The position numbers were made by a program, and so were the translations under genes. Shown here piece after piece: positions 45,268-58,367 of a stretch of DNA of 64,000 nucleotides; the stretch's first letter is position 1, and the number at the start of each line of letters is the position of its first letter. The stretch covers positions 33,260 through 97,259 of the forward strand of contig SKCR01038919.1 in assembly GCA_019454045.1 (NCBI GenBank), given 5' to 3'. This DNA is from Zanthoxylum bungeanum (taxonomy: Eukaryota; Streptophyta; Magnoliopsida; Sapindales; Rutaceae). The notes under the pieces were generated by a model. That model saw nothing but the letters and a program-made list of their open reading frames with translations, made no database searches and had not been told where the DNA came from.

Positions 45268-46132
45268 GTTCACTGGTTTCAAAGGTCTGTCCGTCATCCA
45301 AAATAATTTGGATGTCAATGTAGCCTCTGAGGATCGGGTTAACGGCTCTCCTACTCGACACTCTTTTCCCACTCCTCTGTTCTACTTCTTACTTTCAATC
45401 ATGTACTCCTCTTATCTGTTGCCACTCGTGTTGGGTGTTGGGGTGTTTGTATGCATTCGAATTAGTTTTTTTGTTTGTCGGCACTGGAATTAGAGATATC
45501 TGAGATTTTCAATGCCTTCTATTGTCTGGTCTTCAAGAAACACTACATCTTTGCTTCTGATGAGCTTCTTTTCCTTCGGGTCCATAACATGTACATCTTT
45601 GAATTCCTCTCCACAGCCTATGAAAGATGCATGGAGTGGTTGCACCAACTTCTGCTGAGCCCTTAGATACATTGTCAAAGGCTAATAGCCGCATTTTCTA
45701 AGGTGAGAACATGAGAGATTTTTTATCAGACTATACTTTTGTCTCTTGGAATCTCAAAATTCATGGTACAGATGGTGATCTTGTTGATTAGTAGCGATGC
45801 GGCACGAAAACTTCTCTCCAGAATGGCTTGGCAGCTAGCCATGCTAATCATATGCTTTGACTTTCTCCATAATGGTGCGGTTCATTTTTTTAGCAACATC
45901 ATTAAATGTTGTGTCTTTCGCTGTAGGCATCATACGCTCTGGAAGTGTACTCGCCTCCATTATTTGTGCAAAGGCACTTCAGTTTCTTCCATGTTTCATG
46001 TTCTACCATGGCATGAAACGGTTTGAAATGATCCAAAACCTGATCTTTTATTTTCAGAAAATACACCCACACTTTTCGAGAAGAATCGTCAATCAAAGTC
46101 ATAAAGTATTTGTTACTGCCTAGTGAATTAAC
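45268..46132 (-). pseudogene. Copia C4, integrase
   Basis: Minus-strand reading. NSLGSNKYFMTLIDDSSRKV and WVYFLKIKDQVLDHFKPFHA are the integrase core with its first catalytic Asp. NNGGEYTSRAYDAYSERHNI is the second block, where Asp of TDNGGEY reads Asn. Further down, SFIGCGEEFKDVHVMDPKEK and KLIRSKDVVFLEDQTIEGIE are the C-terminal region. Frame changes separate the parts. The same family as C3 at 19806-20400. The upstream part of C4 is cut by family H copy H-d at 46133 and lies beyond it. Confidence 0.88.
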
Positions 46133-47367
46133 TGTTAGTCTCTAAGACATGCCACAAGATCCTAAACATGATTATATGTGTGAAATAACAAGAAAAGTGG
46201 CGGAATCACTTACATTGTTAAATGGAGAAATTTCTTCTTTGGATGAAGCTCCAAGCTTGTTATTATGTTATTTTTTACCTTGGGTGAGTTTCCCTATCAC
46301 CTTATTGGACTCCTCCAAGTGTTAGCTATGTAGAAATTTTGAAGCAAAAATTTCACTAAAAGGAATAGAAGTAATCGGCAATGGTGGGAAGAAGAGAGGA
46401 GAGTGTGTTGTTTCCAAAACTTGATTGTTTTGTGTTAAAATGATGTATTTAATTTTAAGCCAACTACTTACATCAACAATAGACCTTTGATGTAAGTCAT
46501 GTGGTCCCACCACCTTTTAAATTAAAAATTTGAGTTGGCTTCCTCAACACACAACTTGACTTGGGCCCACCAAAGTCAAAGATATTTTGTGTTCCCAAAA
46601 CACAAAAAGACACACGCAAAGTCACGGGCAATTTTATCGGGTTCATTTAATTCCGATTAAACGAATTTACCGTCGCGCCATAATTAAATCCAATTTAATT
46701 AAATAATTATGCCTTACAAAATTATTACGATAGTCACTTTCGAATTAATTCTAAATTAATTTGTTCGCCCGAATTAAAATCCAATTTTAATTTCGTATTG
46801 AAATCTGATTTCAATTAATATATCTGATATATTATTTTAGCCACAAATAAATAAATTAAATAGAAAAATCTAATTTAACTATTAAATTTATATTTTATCG
46901 ATTAATTCTAAATTAATCGCGTTCTCTCTTCTATATGAAGTTAATCCCAGATTAATTCTTGCCTTAATCCCAGATTAATTTTCTCTCTCATACTTAATCC
47001 CAGATTAATTCTATCTCAGTCAAATATCATTGGTGAATCTTTGGGAAGCGACCCAAGAGATCCATGGATATATTGGCAGTAAATAAGGTTATCGGACTAT
47101 TCGAACACGTGCGTACCATGTACCATGTTCTCACCGATTTACAGGACTTGGTTGGCTTCTAGCAAAGCACCGTGCCTACCCAATTCTCCAGAAATATTCA
47201 CTGAGGAATATCATATGTATCAGGCGTAGTAATACTAATATTATGTAATACGTAATACGATCCAGTATCGGATGTCACATGCTAGGCCTAGGGCTGGCTC
47301 TGTGTCTGCCCCGTACGAAGCATATATCGGATCCCGAGTAACTAATCTCTGTAATCGGGAAGTCATG
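46133..47367 (-). mobile_element. Family H LTR, partial (copy H-d)
   Basis: Begins TGTTAGTCTCTAAGAC (LTR 3' end, reversed) right inside Copia C4 integrase and runs to 47367, where H-e begins. It is an older, more diverged copy: the inverted-repeat chain at 46640-47020 has different stem sequences, e.g. TTGAAATC/GATTTCAA in element sense versus GAAATTGGATTTC in H-c. Confidence 0.8.
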
Positions 47368-50300
47368 TGTTGGATAGTTATGATCCATAGCGTCACTATT
47401 TGTACATATCATGGTGTTGTTGTACAAATTAACTATGTGACAAAGGAAATTGCTCTCTTATCATTTGTAATTAGATTACCAAGATGTATAAATGATAGAA
47501 TGTCCTTATGATTAGTTTCGGATTGATAAGATATGGGACAGTATCAATCCACGAAGGTTTAATCATTAAATATCCATAGTCGTAGTATTATCAAGATTGG
47601 ACATCGATAATGCGGAATAAACTAGTATTACACTTGTGCGTGTTGTGGGAGCATAACGACATAGTTCTCATATATTTTGGTATAGGATACTCATGCAAGT
47701 GTAGTAGGAGGTTGTGTTTTACCGATGGTACGGAAAACAGCTTCGCTTTGGATAGACCCCTCGGAATTCCATTGGTAGTATGACTATGTGTCTATGGAAG
47801 TCCGAATCAGGGTAGATGTATTTGGTCTTAACCTGAGACTTGCACCGCTAATACTTGCGACAATCAATGTACTTTGGTTTTGGTCGTCCAGGGCTTTAAC
47901 AGGTTTTGTGTACGCCTCTTCTAGGTATATGGAGAATCGTAGTGTATTGGGTGTGATGTCGAGATGGAAGTATCACTCCAGTCATAGTGGAGATGATGAT
48001 CACGTAGGATACGGAACTGGTTCTCTTATGTACTGCAGTCATCGGGATAATATGACTAGGTCATGATTATCCGATTATAGAGACTAGTTACCAGAGATCC
48101 GATATATACTTCATACGGGGCAGACACATTTCTAGCCCCAGGCCTAGCACGTGACATCCGATGCTGGATCGAAATACGCAATACTACGTATACTACGCCT
48201 GATATAGATCAAATATTCCAGTAAGAATATTTCTGGAGAATTGGGTAGGCATGGCGCTTTGCTAGAAGCCAACCTTGTCTTGTAAATCGGTACAAACGTA
48301 GTACTAGGTACATACGTGTTCGGATAGTCCGACGACCGGATTTACTGCCAACATATCTGGGGATCTCATGGGTCGCTTCCCGAAGATTCACCGATGACGT
48401 ATGACTCACACTTTATTAATCTGGGATTAATTAGATAAGAGAGAAAATTAATTTGGGATTAATTACGGAGATATTTTATCTGGGATAAAATATTATTTAA
48501 AGAGAGAGAACGATTAATTTGGAATAAATCGATAAATAATATATTCGATATATTATACGAAATTGGATTTCGATGCGGTATTGAAATTAAATTTTAATTC
48601 GGGCGAACGAGTTAATTTGGAATTAATTCGTAAGCAATGTGAATAATGATTTTGCTAGGCATAATTACTTAATTACGTCGCAACGAATAATTCGTTAATT
48701 TGGAATTAGCGAACCCTAGCCCGAGAGTGTTTGCGGCGCACTCACATTGCGAATTTAAGTGCGGCCGACAAGTCACATCAAGCGTCAAATCACTTGTCAC
48801 TTTGAGTGATGTGACAACTTGTCATTTGAGTGATTGATGGAAGTAGTTGGTTGGCTTTAATGCCATTTACCAATTTTGAATTTGGTAAATCAAGTAATTG
48901 ATTTAGGAAAATCAATATTGTGTATTAGATACACAAACCAATTAATTCATCACTCTCTCTCTTCAAGACACACGGTTTTGAGACATTTCCCTCATCTCTC
49001 TCACGGTCTTGGACCACATTTCTTCTTCTGTTTTTCTTCTACTGCCGTGAACAAAGGAGAAGTAAAGTGAAGATTTTGTTGCAAAATCAAGAGTGCTAGC
49101 ACACAAAGGAGTCATCCTAAGGTGATAGGGAAACCAACTTGTGAGCTTGGAATCACCATTTGAGAAGCTTGGAGCTTGGAGCATCAATGGAGCACACTTG
49201 GAGGTGATGATCGAAAATTTGGAGGCCAAATTTCTGCCCACTGCCGAGAGCTTCATCACCTTGGAGGAAAAGATTTTTCTTCGTCGCATCGCTCAACCGA
49301 TCATTGTAAGTATTCTGCAACTTCCTTGTTGTATTCGCACATGGTTTCTTTGCTTAAATGATCCTTGGGACCTTAGAGAAACCCAACAATGGTATCAGAG
49401 CGAGGTTGAACATGAAACTTGAACTTCGGGTTAAAATTTGGTAAATTGAATTTGAGCATGATTTGATAAAATTCTTTGATTGAGTATACTTGAATGATGT
49501 TTAATTGAAGTTGTATTGGATCAATTTCATGAAATTTGATTGGATCAATTTTTGCCCAAAAATATTGGCTTGGCCGAATATGAACAAGTGCCATATGTCA
49601 TGGTATTTTTTGATTTTGATCATTGGATGAGTTAAAATCATTTGGGAAATGTTGATTTAATGTTGATTGTGGATTTATTTGGATTTAACCCGAATCGGAC
49701 ATGAAAAACCCCAAATTGCCGTGAGTTATAGCATGTGAAAATGAGTTGATTTCTGATTAAAATGTGTTGGACATGTTTTGATGTTAATGAGCATAATCAA
49801 TTGTGTAAATTGTTGTTTTAGACATGTTAATTTGGGTAATTAATTATGGCTTACACTTTGGTTAATTAAGTTATAAAATTTGGAATTTGGTAATTTAATT
49901 AATTGGGCCTATTTTGGAAATTGGGCTTTAAAAGTTGTAATTGGGCTTTAATGGGCTTGGTTGTACCAAGATGGTTTAAGCTAAATTGGTTGGATCCAAT
50001 TGGGCCCAAAACCATATCCATAAAGTCCAATTATGACTAATGGACCTTTAATATTTAATTGGGCCTAATGGGCCTAAAATGGTTTCTTGGCATATAAGGG
50101 TGATTTCTTAAATGGACTTTGGTATTTGGGTTTGACCCATATTGACCAAAATTCCATGCCTTAGAAATTAATTAAAAGCCCATTTGACTTTAAATTAAAT
50201 TGACATTGGATGTTAATCGGGCTTTGAGACCCGTAACGATTAGATTTAGAATCTAAGTCGTAAAGGTACATTAAAAGTGTAAATATTTAATTAAATAAAT

Positions 50301-51321
50301 GAGTTAGTATTAAATACAAATTAAATTGGATTTAATGTTGTAGTTTAATTTAATTCAAGAGTTCGTACTTTGAGTACTTATTCGCAAAACGAGTCGGACT
50401 CGCGCAAAATCAAATCGTTATTTTAACATTGGATGGTCATTAATATTCAGATTAATTAATTGGATTAGATTGATTGATAACATGCTTGTGTGAATACATG
50501 GTTGCGATGTATGAATAATGCATATCGGATGGATATTAGATGGGTGGGGCAATTTTGGAAATTGTTGTAATAAATTTAGAATTTATTAATTGGACCTGCG
50601 TGTCCAGCCTATTACCTATTGACTCTGTGCATTTCTCTTCTCACCTATTCCCCTCAATATAAATGAGGTTTCTTTAGAAGTGTTATGTAATCGGGTAGAA
50701 GTAATACTTGTGCTAGCGGGAGAGAGGAAAGGGAGAGATTTGTTCTAGGAACAATATGTTTAAGTATCCATCCGCATATCATTATTATTTTATTTATATG
50801 AGCCTTATTATGTGTTTAGAATGCATGTTTAAGGGTGTATGATGATGAGACCTTAACAAAGATAATTAATTGGTTGCCAATTACACGCGAAAAACCCTCA
50901 ACATCATATTAAGCGTTTTTCCTTCCATTGAGTGATTCTTACTCAAGATCCAAGACTGGCATTGGTTTGTTGGCCAAAGTCAAGGCCTTTGTCTGTCGAG
51001 GATGTGTTTGAATCATGAAAGCTTTGTTCCATATTAGTGTCTTGTCCAAGTTGTGATTTGTTGGCCAAAGTCAAGATCACTTCTTGTCCATCGACATTGA
51101 TTACGAAGCTTTCCAAGGTCAATGGGTTCCGCTTAACTGGGATCACTAAGTTTGTTGTGCCAAAGCCAAGGCTTAGTTGATTCAGAGGAAAAAGGTTAGG
51201 CAATATATTGGATATATTGGCATATATAAGATATATGTTTCGGACTTGGATGTCCACCTACTGGATCTAGGAATTTTATGGGATCCAATTGATCTTAGAG
51301 ATCTACCTATTTATAAAAGAC
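47368..51321 (+). mobile_element. Family H copy H-e: LTR plus leader
   Basis: LTR 47368-49388 (TGTTGGATAG...ACCCAACA), preceded by TCATG within the H-d LTR. Primer site TGGTATCAGAGC at 49390, then the family leader to about 51321. The leader stops abruptly at ATCTACCTATTTATAAAAG and is followed by LTR sequence of H-f lacking its first ~45 bases. The pol part is absent. Confidence 0.85.
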
Positions 51322-54300
51322 ATTGTGGTTTTTGTACAAATTAACTATGTGACAATGGAAATTGCATTTTATCATTTTGCAATTAGATTACTTAAATAAA
51401 TAAATGATAAAAGTCCTTATGATTAGTTCCAGATTATAAGATATGAGACAATATCAATCCACAAAGGTTTAATCATTAAATAACCATGGTAGTAGTATTA
51501 TCGAGACTAGACATCGATAATGCAGAATAGACTAGTATTGCATTTGTGCATGTTATGGAAGCGTAACAACATAGTTCTCATATATTTAAGTATTGGATAC
51601 TTATGCAAGTGTGATAGGAGGTTGTGTTTACTGATGGTACGGAAACAGCTTCACTCTGGATAGACCCCGTGGAATCCCATTGGTAGTATGACTATGTGTC
51701 TATGGGAATCCGCTTCAGGGTAGGTGTATTTGGTCTTAACCTGAGACTTGCATCGCTAGTACTTGCGACAATCAATACGCTTTGGTTTTGGTCGTCCGGG
51801 ACTTTAACAGGTTCTGTGTACGCCTCTTCTGGGTTTATTGAGAATCGTAGTGTATTGGGTGTGATGTCAAGACGGATGTATCACTTCAGTCATATGAAGA
51901 TGATGATCACGCATGGATACAAAATGTGTTCTCTATTATGTTGCAACTATCGGGATAATATGACAAGGTCATGATTATCCGATTATAGAGACTAGTTGCT
52001 TGCGATCCGATATATGCTTCGTACGGGGCAAACATTATTCCAGCCCCAGGCCTTGCATGTGAAATCATATACTGGATCGCAATACGCAATACTACGTATA
52101 CTACGCCTGATATAGATTATATATTCCTTAAAGAATATTTCTGGAGAATTGAATTGGGTAGGCACGGTGCTTTGCTAGAAGCCAACCATGTCTCGTAAAT
52201 CGGTAAAATATGGTACTATGTACGCACGTGTTCGGATAGTTCGACGACCGGATTTACTGCCAACATATCCAGGGATCTCATGGGTCGCTTCCCAAAGATT
52301 CACCGATGACGTATGACTCACACTTTATTAATCTGGGATTAATTAGATAAGAGAGAAAATTAATTTGGGATTAATTACGGAGATATTTTATCTGGGATAA
52401 AATATTATTTAAAGAGAGAGAACGATTAATTTGGAATTAATCGATTAAATAATATATTCGATATATTCAAACGAAATTAGATTTCATAATGGAATTAAAA
52501 TTATATTTTAATTCGGGCGAACGAGTTAATTTAGAATTAATTCGCGAGCGAATTGAATAGTAATTTTGCTAGGCATAATTGTTTAATTAAATTTGATTTA
52601 ATTACGTCGCAACGGAAAATTCATTAATTCAGAATTAACGAACCCGAGCCTGGAATGTGTTTGTGGGCCCACTCTGATTTTGAATTCAAGTGGGGGCCAC
52701 ACAAGTCACATCACTTGTCACTTTAATTTCCTTTTTGGTGATGGAATTTGGTGAGTTGGTGATGACTTACTAAACACTCAAACTTGAAAAGTGATTGACT
52801 TTTACCAAATATTATATATTTTGGTATATCATTATTTTTTTTTTGGAAATCAAATACACAAGTCAACATTTTCACTCTCATCTCTTCTCTCTCATTCACG
52901 CCCAAGTGAAGAATTTCCTCTCCCAAATTTTCTTGGCTTGACCGAGAACTTCAAGAACCAATTGTAAGATTTGTTGCAAATTTTTCAAGAGCTAGCACTC
53001 AAATGGATCATACAAAGGTGATAGGGAAACCATTCCCATTGAGCTTGGAATCAAAGATCAAAGCTTGGAGCTTGATATACAACTTTGGAGGAGCTTGGAA
53101 CAACTTCAAAGAGAGCAAAAGTTTTTTGTTATCAACACATCCTACAACCGATCTTTGTAAGTATAATTCTGATATACTTCTCTTTTCGTATTCACACTTT
53201 TATCATGCTTTAAATGTTCTTGGGATGATCTTAGAGACCAAAAATGGTATCATGAGCCTATTTTGAGCTTGAAATGAACTTAGGGTTTATATACTTGAAT
53301 TTGGGTATTTTTGATTTGAGCATGATTTGATCAAATTATTTGTTTGAGTATGCTTACATAATGATAACTAAGTGTTATGCATGATCAATTTTTGAGGCTT
53401 GGCCGAATGGTAGTAGAACACTAGGTCATGGTGATTTTTTGTTTTTTAAATCATTGGATGTGTTTAAAGACATGATATATATTGATTTGTGATTTAATTG
53501 GATTGAAATCAAAATCGGATATAAAATCATCAAATTGCCGTGAGCAAAAGAGCATGAAAATGACTTAATTTTATTTCAATAATGTTGGACATGTATTGAT
53601 TATAATAAAGCATGATTAATTGATTAAATTAGCATTTTGGAAATGTTGATTTAAATAATTAATTATTGCTAAACACTTTAATTAATTAAATTGTGAAATT
53701 TGGAATATTAGAATTTAATAAATTGGGCTTAATGTGGAATTGGGCTAAAATTGTTGTATTTGGGCCTAATGGGCTTGGTTGGGCCAAGTTGGTTTAGGAC
53801 AATTGGATTGGATCCAAATTGGGCCTAAAACCATTCCATTAAGTCCAAATATAATAAATGGGCATTTTGGAATTTAATTGGGCCTAATGGGCCAAAATTA
53901 ATTTTGTGGCAAATTGTGATTCCTTATTAGGCTTTGGTTGCCAAAGTCCATGCCTTAATAAATTAATTGAAAGCCCATTGGACTATAATTAAATTGACAT
54001 TGGATGTTAATTGAGCTTTGAGACCCATTAAGATTAGATTTAGAATCTAAGTCGTAAAGGCGCATTAAAAGTGTAATTATTTAATTTGGAATTAAATAAA
54101 GAATTAATATTGAATACAAATTAAATCGGATTTAAAATTGTAGTTCGATATAATTCAAGAATTCGTACTTTGAGTACTTATTCTTAAACGAGTTGGACTC
54201 ACGCAAATCAAATCGTTGTTTGAACATTGGATGATCACTTAATTCAAAGATTAACTAATTGGATTAGATTGATTGAATAACATGCTTTGTGTGAATACAT

Positions 54301-56277
54301 GGATGTGTTGTATGAATACTGTATATCAGATGGATATTAGATGAGTGAGGGAAATTTTGGAAATTGTTGTAATAAATTTAGAATTTATTAAATTGGACCT
54401 GCGTGTCCAGCCTTTATCTCTCGATTCTTTGTAATTCTCTTCTCACCAATTCCCCTCAATGTAATTAGGTTTTTTTGATGTATTATATAATTGGGTAGAA
54501 GTTAGAATAGTGCTAGCCGGGGAAGGAAATGAAGCGATTTGTTCTAGGAATAATTTGTGAGATATCCATCCGCATATCATTATTAATTTATTTACCGCGC
54601 CTTATTATGCTTTTAGAATGCATGCTTAAGGGTGTATGATAAGACCTATTCAAAGATAATTAGTTGGTTTCCAATTACGCGAAAAACCCTCAACAAATAT
54701 TAAGTGTTTTCCTTCCATTGAATGAATCATTCTCAAGATCCAAGATTGACACTGGTTTGTTGGCCAAAGTCAAGACCTTTGTCCATCGCGGATGTGTTTG
54801 AATCATGAAGGCTTTGTTCCATATCGTATGTCTTGCCCAAGTTGTGATTTGTTGGCCAAAGTCAAGATCACTTCTTGTTCATCGACATCGATTACGAAGC
54901 TTTCCAAAGTCAATGGGTCCGCTTAATTGGAATCATTAAGCTTGTTGAGCCAAAGCCAAGACTTAGTTGATTCAGATGAAAAAGGTTAGGAAAATATATT
55001 GGATATATTGGCATATATATTGTATATATATTTCGGACTTGGAGGTCCACCTACCGGATCTAGGAATTGGATGAGATCCAATTGATCTTAGAGATCTACC
55101 TAGTTAAATATCATACAGCTTGTTGGCCAAAGTCAAGGTTGTGTGTTATTTAACGAGATCCTAGCCCACTAGGAAACTAGGTTTCCCGAGTACTCACAGA
55201 GGGTTAGAGGCTTACCGAAAAATAGTGGGAGGCCAGTATTGAATTTGCAATTTCGTTTAAATACTTGGCATTGCGCGCTTTCAAATTTTTTCGTCAATTA
55301 TATATTTATTAGTTGGACTAATATTTTATTATTTTTCTTGTAACAGTTGGACTGTACCCAAATATAGTTAATTGAATAGTTTGACTATTGCAATTAAGAT
55401 GACTGGAAGATCGAAGTTAGAGACATTATCATGGGCGAAAATATCTTTAATGTCGCGAACTTTCCTGATTGGGATATGAACCTCAAGATTGTCCTTGGGG
55501 ATGAGAGGATACTCTATACGATAGAGAGACCCCTCGGGCCTAAGCCCGGAATGAGCAGCCGCTTGAGCTTGAGATTTGGAAGACTTATAGCGATGACAAC
55601 TCAACTAATCAATTTGTCATGCTCACTGCGATGACCCCTTAATTTCGTCGCCAAAACAAGGGATTGGATCCCTATACTATGATGGAAAAATTGAAGGACC
55701 TTCTTCGATCTAACCTTAGATCGCAGAGGTATTAATTGCAGAAAAAGCTCTTTCGCTCACGAATGTCAAAGGGTACATCTGTTGAGCACCATGTGTCACA
55801 GATTATTGCTGACATTGAACAGCTAGGTCAGCTAGGCATAACCTTTGAGGCTGAGACTTCTATAGATTTAATCTGCAGTCTCTTCCTGATAGCTGTAGCG
55901 GGTTCATCATGAACTACAATATGATGAACCAAGCCCATACTCTTGGAGAGCTGATGGCAATGCTGCGCGTGAAGCATAAAAAGAGCTGTTGAAGAGCAAA
56001 AAACGCGAGGCGCACTTCGCTTCAACATCTCAGTCTCCGAGGGCTTGTGTTGGATAATATGACCCATAGCGTCACTATTTGTACAGATCACGGTGTTGTG
56101 TGTACAAATTAACTATGTGACAAGGAAATTGCACTCTCATCATTTGTGAGTAGATCACCATAGATATATAAGAAGAGAGGTCCATATGATTAGTCCTGGA
56201 TTGAATGATATGAGACAGTATTATCCACGAAGGATAATCATTAAATATCCCTAGCCAGAGTATTATCGAGACAGGAC
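51322..56277 (+). mobile_element. Family H copy H-f: LTR, leader, gag, start of next LTR
   Basis: LTR 51322-53243 (5' end missing), altered primer site TGGTATCATGAGCC at 53245, leader 53244-55430, gag 55431-56040, then an LTR start TGTTGGATAATATGACCC at 56048-56277 cut by H-g. No polypurine tract stands before 56048, and the gag reading runs right up to it, so pol was removed by deletion or recombination. Confidence 0.8.
55431..56040 (+). pseudogene. Copia gag in H-f
   Basis: Starts ATGGGCGAAAATATC. The reading NFPDWDMNLKIVLGDERILY, TIERPLGPKPG, then (after frame changes) an MLTAMTPEF-like segment matches the Copia gag (UBN2-type) pattern. Next come EKLKDLLRSNLRSQR-like, SRMSKGTSVEHHV and IIADIEQLGQLGITFEAET segments, and finally FIMNYNMMNQAHTLGELMAM. 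At least three frame changes are needed, so it is broken. No zinc knuckle remains before the LTR. This is the only gag visible in family H here and shows where the coding region begins in the ancestral element: directly after the leader. Gag forms the particle that packages element RNA. Confidence 0.82.
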
Positions 56278-58367
56278 TGTTGAGTTCAATCAAGTCCCAA
56301 GAATCATCAATCATCATAAAACAATATGAATACACATCAAAGGAGGTGCGGAATAAACTCACATTGACGGTTTTGGTTGCGAAGAAGAACAAGATGCGTT
56401 TTCTGCCTCTCTCTGCTCGGCAGTGGCTTCTTCAAGCAGTGGGCTGCTCGGTTTTTGGCCTCCAAAGTCCCTCCAGAATCGGCCATGTGAGACTCCATTG
56501 AAGCTCCAAGCTTCAAGCTCCAAAATGGATTCCAAGCTCATAAATTCGTTTCCCTATCACCATAATATAACCCAAGGTGTGTGCTAGCACCACATCTCTT
56601 CCTTGCTTCACTTCTTCATTCGTCAAACCCAGATTTTTGAAGAACAAGAATCGGTTTCCAAAACCGTGAGGAGAAGGAAGAAGAAAATGAGAGGGAAAAG
56701 AGAGAATACGTAAAGGTGGAAAGAGAGAGTAAAGAAAAAGAAATGTATTTAGTTTTTTATAATTTCTAAAATTATAAAAAAACAATTACCAATTCTTTTA
56801 ACTTTACATTAAATGCTAAAGTCAAAAGTAAAAGCAAAAGTTGCTTTTTCAACTTCTACCAATCACTCAATCAAGTGACAACATGTCATATCACTCAAAG
56901 TGACATTTGATTCGACGCTTGATGTGACTAGCGATTTGACGCACGATTTGACTTGCGTGCCGCACTCGAATTCGAAATGCGAATGCGCTCGCAAATAATC
57001 CCGGGCTCGGGTTTGCTAATTCCAAATTAACGAATTTTTCGTCGCGTCGTAATTAAATGATTACGCCTAGCGAAATCACTATTCACGTCGCTAACGAATT
57101 AATTCTAAATTAATTCACTCGCCCGAATTAAAATCTAATTTTAATTCCGCGTCAAATCCAATTTCTAATAATATATCAAATATATTATTTTATCGATTAA
57201 TTCCAAATTAATCGTTCTCTCTCTTTAATTAATATTTTATCCCAGATAAAATATCTCCGTGATTTATCCCAGATTAATTTTCTCTCTCTTCTAATTAATC
57301 CTAGATTAATTAAGTGCGAGTTATACATCATCGGTGAATCTTCAGGAAGCGACCCATGAGATCTCCGGATATGTTGGCAGTAAATACGGTCGTCGGATTT
57401 CCGAACACGTAAGTACCTCGTACTACGTTTATACCGATTTACAAGACAATGTTGGCTTCTAGCAAAGCGCCATGCCTACCCAATTCTCCAGAAATATTCT
57501 TACAGGAATATATAGATCTGTATCAAGCGTAGTATACCGTAGTATTGTGTATATCGGCCCAGTATCGGATAGTCACGTGCTAGGGCTGGGGCTGGATAAG
57601 TGTCTGCCCCGTCCGAAGCACATGTCGGATATTTGGTAACTAGTCTCTATAATCGGATATGTATGACCTAGTCATAATATCCCGATGGTTGCGCAACACT
57701 TAAGAGCACTAATACCGTATCCTGCGTGACATCATCTCATCTTCAATATGACTGAAGTGATATTTCCGTCTTGACATCACACCCAATACACTACGACTCT
57801 CTGGTAAACCCAGAAGTGGTGTACGTAGAACGGTTAAAGCCATGTACCACCAAGACCAAAGTCTATCGATTATCGTAAGTATTAGCGATGTAAGTCTCAG
57901 GTTAAGACCATACACACCTACCTTGATTTCGGCCTCCCATAGACACATAGTCATAATAATACCAATGGGATTCCGAGGGGTCTATCCAGAGCGAAGCTGT
58001 TTCCCGTACCATCGGTGAAACACAACCTCCTATCGCACTTGCATAAGTATCCAATACTTAAATATATGAGAACTATGCGGTCGTGCCCTCACAACGCGCA
58101 CAAGTGCAATACTAGCCTATTCCGCATTATCGATGTCCTGTCTCGATAATACTCCGGCTAGGGATATTCAATGATTAATCCTTCGTGGACTGATACTGTC
58201 TCATATCATTGTCAATCCTGGAACTAATCATAGGGACCTCTCTTCATTTACATATCTATGGTGATCTAATCACAAATGATGAGAGTGCAATTCCCTTGTC
58301 ACATAGTTAATTTGTACAACACCGTGATCTGTACAAATAGTGACGCTATGGGTCATTTTGTCCAACA

